Below are positions 1 through 5,467 of a stretch of DNA of 9,186 nucleotides, piece after piece. Source of the DNA: a bacterium BMS3Bbin07 (GTDB lineage Bacteria; Nitrospirota; Thermodesulfovibrionia; Thermodesulfovibrionales; JdFR-85); contig BDTQ01000170.1 of the NCBI GenBank assembly GCA_002898135.1, positions 1-9,186 of the forward strand. Reading direction: 5' to 3'. The notes below the pieces were generated by a model. That model did not search any database, was not told where the DNA came from, and saw only the letters and a program-made list of their open reading frames with translations. Position numbers and translations under genes: made by a program. The first letter of the stretch is position 1, and each line of letters opens with the position of its first letter.

Positions 1-35
1 TGTTTTTAACTCCTTATCGGGTGTCTTATTTGATA

Positions 36-160
36 TTCTCGTAAAAAGTCGTCATTCCCGCGAAAGCGGGAATCCAGAAAGCGTGTAACTATCTGAAAAG
101 ACTGGATTCCCGTTTCCACGGGAATGACAAAAAAACACTTTTTCAGACTTTTTACGAGTC
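36..160. repeat. Palindromic MITE/REP-like dispersed repeat (element 1)
   Basis: The ends form a perfect 13-base inverted repeat, CTCGTAAAAAGTC at 38-50 and its complement at 146-158. Inside lie two further inverted arms, 51-77 and 102-128, which pair with each other with only a few mismatches. Each arm is itself palindromic (GTCATTCCCG...CGGGAAT). The whole element can therefore fold as one long hairpin or as two small ones. There is no coding capacity. Units of the type 'gtcattcccgcgaaagcggg' are known as abundant intergenic repeats in several environmental Gram-negative lineages. TA precedes it at 34-35 and CA follows it at 161-162, so a TA target duplication is possible but not intact. 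Confidence 0.8.
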
Positions 161-182
161 CATCTTATTTGTCTTCTTTGTC

Positions 183-211
183 AAGCTCTCCGACCAAAGG
201 TCGGAGCTTTT
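183..211 (+). terminator. Putative Rho-independent terminator
   Basis: A GC-rich hairpin is formed by CCGACC (190-195) and GGTCGG (199-204) around an AAA loop. AAGCT (183-187) pairs with AGCTT (205-209) across a 2-base bulge. TTTT follows at 208-211 on the + strand, while the minus strand has no U tract after the stem. It would end a transcript entering from left of the window. The U tract is short, so it is a moderate call. Confidence 0.45.
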
Positions 212-391
212 GGAAAGGTGCATTGTAAAACTATGTAAAAGAATGACTCCTTTCCCTGTGTAAATGAAATAAAGGATTCCGTGAATATTCAACTTGTCCT
301 TAATCCTTATCTCGGAAAACTTTCTTCTTCCTGTAATAGCCTTTACGTGCGGTTCTCTAAACAGTGAACCGTATTCCTTAAGAAGATCTTA

Positions 392-533
392 GAGTCTGTG
401 TATAAAATACAGTCAATTGTCATTCCCGTAATCCCGAACGCATTCGGGAGTCGGGAATCCTTACTTAAAGAACGATTCCGGACAAGCCGGAATGACAGAA
501 TAACGACAACTGTTCGACTTTATACACAGACCC
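392..533. repeat. TA-flanked MITE-like element (element 2)
   Basis: The terminal inverted repeats are GAGTCTGTGTATAAA (392-406) and TTTATACACAGACCC (519-533), 14 of 15 pairing. TA stands immediately outside both ends (390-391 and 534-535), as expected for a TA target-site duplication. Inside are a 7-base hairpin TCCCGAA-CGCA-TTCGGGA (432-449) and a perfect palindromic arm ATTCCGG-ACAAG-CCGGAAT (475-493). The 142-base unit has no transposase. A related copy lies at 2950-3097. TA duplication plus short terminal repeats suggests mobilisation in trans by an IS630/Tc1-mariner-type transposase; that last step is inference. Confidence 0.82.
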
Positions 534-622
534 TATATAGCCTTACTTCAGGAGAAAGAGACTCTATAAACTCTTTTACAGAATATTTGCCACCTGGTGT
601 AACATAATACTCAATAGTCCAC

Positions 623-651
623 TTCGCAATTAATTGCATTAATGCTATACT
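623..651 (+). promoter_or_regulatory. Candidate sigma70-type promoter for the secretion operon
   Basis: TTCGCA (623-628, 4 of 6 to TTGACA) and TATACT (646-651, 5 of 6 to TATAAT) are separated by exactly 17 bases. The spacer is AT-rich and contains overlapping palindromes that could serve as an operator. Transcription would begin near 658, giving a leader of about 275 bases before gspE. This is pattern matching only; the distance to the gene is long. Confidence 0.3.
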
Positions 652-778
652 GTCAACGGGGGGAAATCTCGTTTGTCTGTGCTTTGTCACCGTCAGTTTT
701 CTGGAACCTCCACCTTTAACACAACATGCACTTGAATTCTTAAAAGCTTTATGAGATAATATCCCTGCATTTTAGTCT

Positions 779-809
779 ACCCGGTCCTCTGACTTTGTCA
801 TGTCCGGGT
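779..809 (+). other. GC-capped hairpin in the gspE leader
   Basis: ACCCGG (779-784) pairs with CCGGGT (804-809). Within the loop TGAC (790-793) and GTCA (797-800) close over TTT, giving a two-step stem-loop with an internal bulge. No U tract follows, so it is not a standard terminator. It could be an RNA structure in the leader or a decayed repeat. Confidence 0.4.
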
Positions 810-853
810 CTCACTGGGGAGGGGATGATTTCCTACGTATTCCATAATGAGCA

Positions 854-904
854 TGTACTGAAAATACTAAGTACAAAAGCTATAGGACGCAGATTTTCGC
901 AGAT
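854..904 (+). promoter_or_regulatory. Dyad and tandem 7-mer just upstream of gspE
   Basis: TGTACT (854-859) and AGTACA (870-875) form a perfect inverted repeat with a 10-base spacer, a layout compatible with a dimeric regulator site. CGCAGAT then occurs twice (888-894 and 898-904) separated by TTT. The tandem 7-mer resembles the 'acgcagatttacgcagat' motif seen as a dispersed repeat in related genomes, so it may be repeat debris rather than an operator. Confidence 0.25.
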
Positions 905-933
905 AATACAAAAAGACAAGGACTGAGGGAGAC

Positions 934-2607
934 TTGGGCAAGAGAATAGGAGAGATACTATTAGATCTTGGTTATATCTGTGAGGAAGACCTTCACAGGG
1001 CACTTGGTGTGCAGGAAAAAGAAGGGTCTAAAAGGAGACTCGGCGAAATAATAGAGGAGACAGCCATCAAGGAAGAGGAACTTCTTGAGGCCCTTGCCCT
1101 CCAGTTCAATATACCTGTTGTAGATAGAGAGGACTTCCCAACTGAACTCCCCTTTGAACGACTCTCCCATGAGTTCCTCAGAGAAAATGTCATCCTCCCT
1201 CTTAAGGTCACGGATAGCACACTCCTTGTTGCAATGGGTGATCCCACAAAGACAGATGCCATTGATGCCCTTGAGGCCACCTTTGGTTATGAGATAAAAC
1301 CTGTACTGGTAAAGAGAACATCCATTATAGGGCATCTGGAAATACTCTTTGCCTCCCGTGAGGCAGTTATGAAACGTGTAATAGAGGACGTCGAGGAGGA
1401 TGTCCAGGTGCTTGAGGTCTCAGAGGAGGTAGACCACCTCAAGGGTCTGGCCCAGGAGAAAGGCATCATTCAGCTTGTGAATCTTATAATTGACAACGCA
1501 GTAAAGGACAGGGCAAGCGATATTCATATTGAACCCGGGGAAGACTCTCTAAGGGTAAGATACAGGATAGACGGTATTCTTTATAAAAAAGAACTCCTCC
1601 CACTCGGGATGAGACCAGCGATAGCATCAAGGATAAAACTCCTTGCCTCCATGAATATAGCTGAAAGGCGTCTACCCCAGGACGGAAGGATAAAGGGAAA
1701 CTTCGGGGCCAAGGAAGTGGATATCAGGGTCTCCACCATCCCCACTGTACACGGCGAGAGCCTTGTTATGAGGATACTGGACAGGGATTCTTCCTTTATA
1801 GGACTTGAACAGCTTGGGTTTGATAGTCATTTACTCCAGAGATATAACGAACTCATACATACACCCTTTGGTATGATTTTAATTACCGGCCCCACAGGAA
1901 GTGGTAAGAGCACAACACTCTATGCATCCCTTGACAGGATCAACTCACCGGATAAGAAAATCATCACCATCGAGGAGCCTGTTGAGTATATAATGAGAGA
2001 AATCAATCAGATAAACGTAAAGCCAAAGATTGGCCTAACCTTTGCCAACGGTCTCAGGCATATTGTCAGACAGGACCCTGATGTTATAATGGTTGGTGAG
2101 ATAAGGGACCTTGAAACTGCAGGGATTGCCATCCACTCAGCACTTACAGGTCACCTGATCTTTAGTACACTCCATACAAACAATGCGTCAGCCACTATCA
2201 CAAGGTTGATAGATATGGGGGTTGAGAATTACCTTGTCTCCTCCACCCTTATAGGTGTTATGGCCCAGAGGCTCGTCAGAAGGATATGTCCCGAATGTAA
2301 GACACAATATCATGTTATCGAGGATATGGTGAGAGAGTTTCAACTTCAGGCAGATACACTCTGGAAAGGCCAGGGGTGTGAGCATTGTTCCGGCACCGGC
2401 TACAGGGGAAGGATTGCCATCTTTGAACTCCTTGAGGTTAACGATGATATAAGGGAACTTATCATGGAAAAGACAACGGTCAGGGAACTGAGGGACAAGG
2501 CTATTGGGCTTGGGATGAGAACGCTGAGGGATAATGGTATAGAGAAGGTAAGAGAGGGAGTAACGACTATTGACGAGGTTTTGAGGGTTACACAGTTGGA
2601 GTTATGA
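934..2607 (+). CDS. gspE: Type II secretion / MSHA-type pilus assembly ATPase GspE
   Basis: This is the cytoplasmic hexameric ATPase that powers pseudopilus or pilus polymerisation through GspF. The 557-residue length is normal for the family. Residues 1 to about 150 form the N-terminal GspE_N/MshEN region, with a motif of the c-di-GMP-binding type at 4-27 (RIGEILL...LGVQ) and a degenerate second copy at 35-57. The RecA-like domain shows Walker A GPTGSGKS at 319-326 (K325), the Asp box IITIEEPVEY, Walker B DPDVIMVGE ending at E389, and the His box STLHTNNA (H414). A zinc tetracysteine site is complete (C452, C455, C482, C485), as in GspE and some PilB proteins. The TTG start at 934 is the only plausible one: an in-frame stop lies at 904-906, a GAGGGAG ribosome site at 925-931 precedes it, and the protein begins at the conserved N-terminal helix. 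It is separated from the rest of the operon by 522 bases of repeats. Confidence 0.95.
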   Translation: MGKRIGEILLDLGYICEEDLHRALGVQEKEGSKRRLGEIIEETAIKEEELLEALALQFNIPVVDREDFPTELPFERLSHEFLRENVILPLKVTDSTLLVAMGDPTKTDAIDALEATFGYEIKPVLVKRTSIIGHLEILFASREAVMKRVIEDVEEDVQVLEVSEEVDHLKGLAQEKGIIQLVNLIIDNAVKDRASDIHIEPGEDSLRVRYRIDGILYKKELLPLGMRPAIASRIKLLASMNIAERRLPQDGRIKGNFGAKEVDIRVSTIPTVHGESLVMRILDRDSSFIGLEQLGFDSHLLQRYNELIHTPFGMILITGPTGSGKSTTLYASLDRINSPDKKIITIEEPVEYIMREINQINVKPKIGLTFANGLRHIVRQDPDVIMVGEIRDLETAGIAIHSALTGHLIFSTLHTNNASATITRLIDMGVENYLVSSTLIGVMAQRLVRRICPECKTQYHVIEDMVREFQLQADTLWKGQGCEHCSGTGYRGRIAIFELLEVNDDIRELIMEKTTVRELRDKAIGLGMRTLRDNGIEKVREGVTTIDEVLRVTQLEL

Positions 2608-2655
2608 GTTTAATGCTCTTCAGGGAATTGTGTGGTAGGATAAATAATGCAAGGT

Positions 2656-2906
2656 AAACCACGGAGACACAGAGAACAAAAACTAAAAATCAAACAGGAT
2701 ATACAGGATAAAGATAGAAATAAAAATCTTGCAAACCTGTTCCAGTTAAACATTTTTGTAATTTCTTTAAAATTGGTCTCTTTGTGCCTAAGTGGCCGAG
2801 TACTGACAAAAATAAAAAATAAAGAAACCTGTTAATCCTGTCAAGTAGTTAAGCCGCAGCAGGTTATTTATTGAAAAGAATAATTATAAACTCTGTGTCT
2901 CTGGTT
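2656..2906. repeat. Dispersed repeat with 'cacggagacacagag' terminal inverted repeats
   Basis: The left end AAACCACGGAGACACAGAG (2656-2674) is matched in inverted orientation by CTCTGTGTCTCTGGTTT (2890-2906), differing only by a 2-base deletion. A second, nested inverted pair is ACAGGATATACAGG (2694-2707) and CCTGTTAATCCTGT (2828-2841), 12 of 14 pairing. TTTGTGCCTAAGTGGC at 2781-2796 is another motif often seen with these repeats. This nested architecture recurs as a non-coding repeat in many environmental genomes. The 62-residue frame across it (2647-2835) is low-complexity and basic, a known type of spurious translation. No target duplication was recognised. Confidence 0.7.
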
Positions 2907-2949
2907 TGTTATTTTTCCACAGAAAAGATAGAAGGATCAAATTTAAATA

Positions 2950-3097
2950 GCGTCTGTGTATAAATTGCAGTTATTTGTCATTCCCGCAAGTGAAGCGCGT
3001 CGGGAATCCTTCTTAAGCAACGATTCCGGACAAGCCGGAATGACACTGTGCCGGAATGACGGAAAAACGACAATTGTTCGACTTCATACGCGGACTC
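2950..3097. repeat. TA-flanked MITE-like element (element 3), sister of 392-533
   Basis: It is co-linear with the element at 392-533: both start with a CGTCTGTGTATAAA-like end, share GTCATTCCCG, share the palindrome ATTCCGG-ACAAG-CCGGAAT (here 3023-3041) and end in CGAC...TTCGACTT. TA flanks both ends (2948-2949 and 3098-3099). Its terminal repeats pair less well (about 12 of 17), so it looks older. GCCGGAATGAC occurs twice here (3034-3044 and 3050-3060), an internal duplication absent from element 2. It sits directly upstream of the gspL ribosome-binding site. Confidence 0.8.
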
Positions 3098-3123
3098 TAC
3101 ATACAACATAGAAACCATTTATT

Positions 3124-3135
3124 GGAGGGGTGGTG
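3124..3135 (+). promoter_or_regulatory. Strong Shine-Dalgarno with tandem GTG starts for gspL
   Basis: GGAGGGG (3124-3130) runs straight into two consecutive in-frame GTG codons (3130-3132 and 3133-3135). The first overlaps the Shine-Dalgarno; the second is 4 bases from GGAGG and is the mechanically better start. The choice changes the protein by one residue. Confidence 0.6.
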
Positions 3136-4389
3136 TCAGCTATAATCGTTCTCAGGGTTAAAGATGGTTTATATCAGGTAGGTGTATTTAAGGGCGGGAT
3201 CTCAAAGAATATATTAAAGATTGAAGATGAGGTTAAAGAGACGGATAGAGAGTCACTGCGGGTCCATCTCCTTCAGGACCTTAGACGGGTGGGTAAAGAG
3301 TTTAATATTAAGAGGGCAATCCTCCTCATACCCTTCAGACACATATCCACAGAATTCCTTGAACTTCCAACAAGAAAACGGCCGGATATAGCAAGAGCCA
3401 TACCCTTTGAACTCGAAAAGAGGCTTCCTCTGCCCGTTGATGACTATCTCCATACCTTTGATATCCTCAGGTATCACAAAAACTCCACCCGTATCATATC
3501 CATAAGTATAATAAAACAGGAAATTGATTTTTATCAGTCGATCTTTAAAGAGGTCGGGATTCACCTTGAAGGTGTACGGATCAATTTTATTGAAACAGTT
3601 AATGAACTATTAGAGAGCAGCAAGTTTCCGGAGGGTGACTTTGTATTTATACAGGAGGAGAACGGATACCATAACCTTGCGGCATTCAAAAATTACCAGC
3701 CCTTCATATTCAGACATTTCAGGAATAAAGATCTCCTGCTTAAAGAGATTGAAAGATTGACTGAACAGGAGGGCCTTCGCATATATTATGCCGGCAAGGA
3801 CAGCACCCTGTCAGGACAATTAGAGGCAGAGTCTATTTCAATGACAGAAGAGCATATCCTTTTACGTTCACTATCAAAGGGTAGACTGGATATAGTCTTT
3901 ATTCCTGTCGGGACTGAAAGGACAGAGCAGGCCTTTTACACTCATATAATCGTCGTCTTAGCATTGCTGTCTGTACTGCTTTACATATCCTCACTAATGA
4001 TTCCCTACTATCTTGACTACTTTAAGCTCAGAAAGTTGGATAGTGAGATAAAGGCGATAGAGACCAGTGCTTCAGATGTCATCACAGCCAATAAACGTCT
4101 CAAGGACCTCAGGGCTCGACTCTCAGATATTCAGTCTATTGAATCACGCAGGGTTCTTCCCATCCATGCCTTGAGAGAGTTGAGCCTGAGGCTTCCGGAG
4201 AACTCCTGGGTCACAAAGTTTAATTATGGTGACACAAAAATAGAGATATCGGGTTTTTCAGAACGAGCCACAGGCATCGTAGAGCCCCTTGAATCATCGG
4301 AATTATTTAAAGATGTAAGGTTCACATCCCCAATTGTTTCAAAAAAAGGAAAAGAAATATTTAAACTAAAAATGGTGCTCGAACAATGA
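3130..4389 (+). CDS. gspL: GspL-like inner-membrane scaffold (PilM+PilN-type fusion)
   Basis: This protein recruits the ATPase GspE to the inner membrane and anchors the platform. At 419 residues it has the usual GspL size and layout. Residues 1 to about 250 form a cytoplasmic actin-like (PilM/GspL) domain, with the family signature IARAIPFELEKRLPLPVDDY in the first third. One transmembrane segment follows at about 272-294, and then a coiled coil leads into a periplasmic PilN/GspL C-terminal ferredoxin-like domain (about 296-419, including LRELSLRLPENSWV). Such domains pair with the GspM/PilO protein, which is the next gene. I see no nucleotide-binding motif, as usual for GspL. GTG start; 3133 is equally possible as first codon. 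Its stop overlaps the gspM start (ATGA). MshI is an equally good family name. Confidence 0.85.
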   Translation: MVSAIIVLRVKDGLYQVGVFKGGISKNILKIEDEVKETDRESLRVHLLQDLRRVGKEFNIKRAILLIPFRHISTEFLELPTRKRPDIARAIPFELEKRLPLPVDDYLHTFDILRYHKNSTRIISISIIKQEIDFYQSIFKEVGIHLEGVRINFIETVNELLESSKFPEGDFVFIQEENGYHNLAAFKNYQPFIFRHFRNKDLLLKEIERLTEQEGLRIYYAGKDSTLSGQLEAESISMTEEHILLRSLSKGRLDIVFIPVGTERTEQAFYTHIIVVLALLSVLLYISSLMIPYYLDYFKLRKLDSEIKAIETSASDVITANKRLKDLRARLSDIQSIESRRVLPIHALRELSLRLPENSWVTKFNYGDTKIEISGFSERATGIVEPLESSELFKDVRFTSPIVSKKGKEIFKLKMVLEQ

Positions 4390-4967
4390 GGAGAAGGTTG
4401 TCCGTCATACTGACTATTTCAACCCTCTTTCTTTTGTACTTCTCCTACTTGCTGCCGATGCAAGAAAAAAGACAGCTCATAAGAGAAAAACTCTCCGTTA
4501 AAACACGCACATTAAAGAGTTACAAAGAGTTAATCCACAAAGGTAAGGATGTTGAAGAAGAACTGAGAAAGCTGGCTAAGAATTTTCTGGAGAAGGAGAA
4601 AGAACTGATAGCGGCAGACAATAACTCCCTTGGTATGGTCAGGTTTCAGGAGGTTCTCAGGAGCTATGCAGATGAATCTTCCATCAAAGTAATTTCCACA
4701 AAAACCATGAATATAATAAAGCATAGATACCTGATAGGCCTGCCTGTGCAGATAACCGCAACCGGTGACATGAAAAATATAAGTGAATTCCTGAGACTTA
4801 TAGAACAGAGCCCATATCTCATAAGTATTGATAACTTGAGCATACGCATGATGAACAGAAAAAGACCTGGCCGACTTAGGTTTAAGATAGGGTTTTCAGG
4901 TTACAGCGAGATGGAGGGTCCTTCAGAAAATATGCGATTTCCTGGAAAAGATGAGGTAAAATCATGA
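4386..4967 (+). CDS. gspM: GspM-like inner-membrane assembly protein (PilO/MshJ type)
   Basis: This bitopic inner-membrane protein pairs with GspL through its periplasmic domain and helps position the platform. The 193-residue product has a short cytoplasmic arginine-rich start, one transmembrane helix (about 6-24), a charged coiled coil (about 25-80) and a ferredoxin-like periplasmic domain (about 95-172), where LPVQITATGDMKNISEFLRL is the typical PilO/GspM strand-helix pattern. Assignment rests on this architecture and on its place after gspL, since sequence conservation in the family is low. The start overlaps the gspL stop by four bases (ATGA) and has no clear Shine-Dalgarno, so translation is probably coupled. 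The tail after residue 172 is charged and likely disordered. Confidence 0.78.
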   Translation: MRRRLSVILTISTLFLLYFSYLLPMQEKRQLIREKLSVKTRTLKSYKELIHKGKDVEEELRKLAKNFLEKEKELIAADNNSLGMVRFQEVLRSYADESSIKVISTKTMNIIKHRYLIGLPVQITATGDMKNISEFLRLIEQSPYLISIDNLSIRMMNRKRPGRLRFKIGFSGYSEMEGPSENMRFPGKDEVKS

Positions 4968-5467
4968 TCATAAAATGGGTCATGATAACCCTTCTATCTG
5001 TAATAGTAATGCTTTCTTTTATAAATTTCTATCAAAATGTAATACAATATGAACCGGTAAGGACACCTAATGAAAAAAATGAACCTTCAAATATGAAAAA
5101 AAAGAAACCGCTCATGCCTGAAAAAGGCTGGATAGAGGATATCCTGAGCCATAATATTTTCAGCCCTGCAAGGTCTTATAAAGATGATCCCGGGCCTGTA
5201 ACCGAGGTTGAGATTGTACAGGCTCCGCTCAAACAGCCTGAACTAATATTGAAGGGTGTTATTCTCAACCAGTATAATGTGTACATAGCCTATATTGAAA
5301 AGGATGGACAGAAGGCTATCGGTGTACGTTCAGGTGATAAGATCGGGGATATCGAGGTGATGAACATAAGTAATCAGAGTGTTATGCTTAAGTGGAATGC
5401 CGAAACAATAACTCTGACTCTAAAGAGGGTAGAGTCTCTGAATAAAAAAAAGGCAAGAAGAAGATGA
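4964..5467 (+). CDS. gspC: GspC-like / PilP-like inner-membrane linker to the secretin
   Basis: This protein connects the inner-membrane platform to the N0 domain of the secretin. The 167 residues comprise one N-terminal transmembrane helix (about 3-24), a lysine- and proline-rich linker (about 30-60), a conserved-looking segment WIEDILSHNIFSPARS (about 55-72), and a beta-rich HR/PilP domain (about 91-155) containing PELILKGVI and KAIGVRSGDKI. It ends right after this domain in a basic tail. There is thus no PDZ domain, which classical GspC carries at its C-terminus; the protein is closer to PilP/MshK in size. An ATGA overlap joins it to gspM, with a ribosome site GAGGT at 4953-4957. Its stop overlaps the gspD start in the same way. 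Confidence 0.78.
   Translation: MIIKWVMITLLSVIVMLSFINFYQNVIQYEPVRTPNEKNEPSNMKKKKPLMPEKGWIEDILSHNIFSPARSYKDDPGPVTEVEIVQAPLKQPELILKGVILNQYNVYIAYIEKDGQKAIGVRSGDKIGDIEVMNISNQSVMLKWNAETITLTLKRVESLNKKKARRR

Larger units (their letters stand above)
1..391. other. Gene-free stretch before the second MITE
   Basis: No reading frame here has a family signature or a convincing start. Apart from element 1 and the terminator-like hairpin, the only structure seen is a 6-base inverted repeat, CGGTTC (350-355) and GAACCG (366-371), separated by 10 bases. Its function is unknown. The stretch looks like the intergenic tail of a gene lying left of the window. Confidence 0.5.
534..933 (+). other. 400-base gene-free leader upstream of gspE
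   Basis: No coding sequence was found. The stretch holds two overlapping palindromes (GCAATTAATTGC 626-637 and GCATTAATGC 636-645), a candidate promoter, a GC-capped hairpin, a short dyad and a tandem 7-mer, each listed separately. It is unusually long for a leader and may be a regulated 5' UTR of gspE if the candidate promoter is real. It does not match the conserved core of a riboswitch class I can recall. Confidence 0.4.

Noticed and set aside
340..371. Resemblance of 'acgtgcggttct' to the 3' region of group II introns
   Set aside because: The complementary arm is on the wrong side and no domain V or maturase sequence is present.
36..533. CRISPR-like repetition
   Set aside because: The repeated units are inverted palindromes with variable spacing, not direct repeats with regular spacers, and no cas gene is present.
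398..607. 69-codon open frame on the + strand
   Set aside because: It starts within the left terminal repeat of the MITE at 392-533 and runs across its palindromes; the product has no family features and no ribosome-binding site.
820..905. c-di-GMP riboswitch upstream of gspE
   Set aside because: 'ggacgcag' superficially recalls the GEMM core, but the paired stems and the second conserved strand are missing, and the motif looks like part of a tandem 7-mer repeat.
2780..2805. tRNA-like 'gtggccgag' motif
   Set aside because: Only a D-arm-like string is present; no acceptor stem, anticodon arm or T arm can be built around it.
2647..2835. 62-codon open frame on the + strand
   Set aside because: It is a translation of the dispersed repeat at 2656-2906, with a basic low-complexity product of a kind often mis-annotated from this repeat.
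3074..3103. Promoter before gspL (TTGTTC-18-TACATA)
   Set aside because: Only 3 of 6 matches in each box; it falls across the end of the MITE and is no better than chance.
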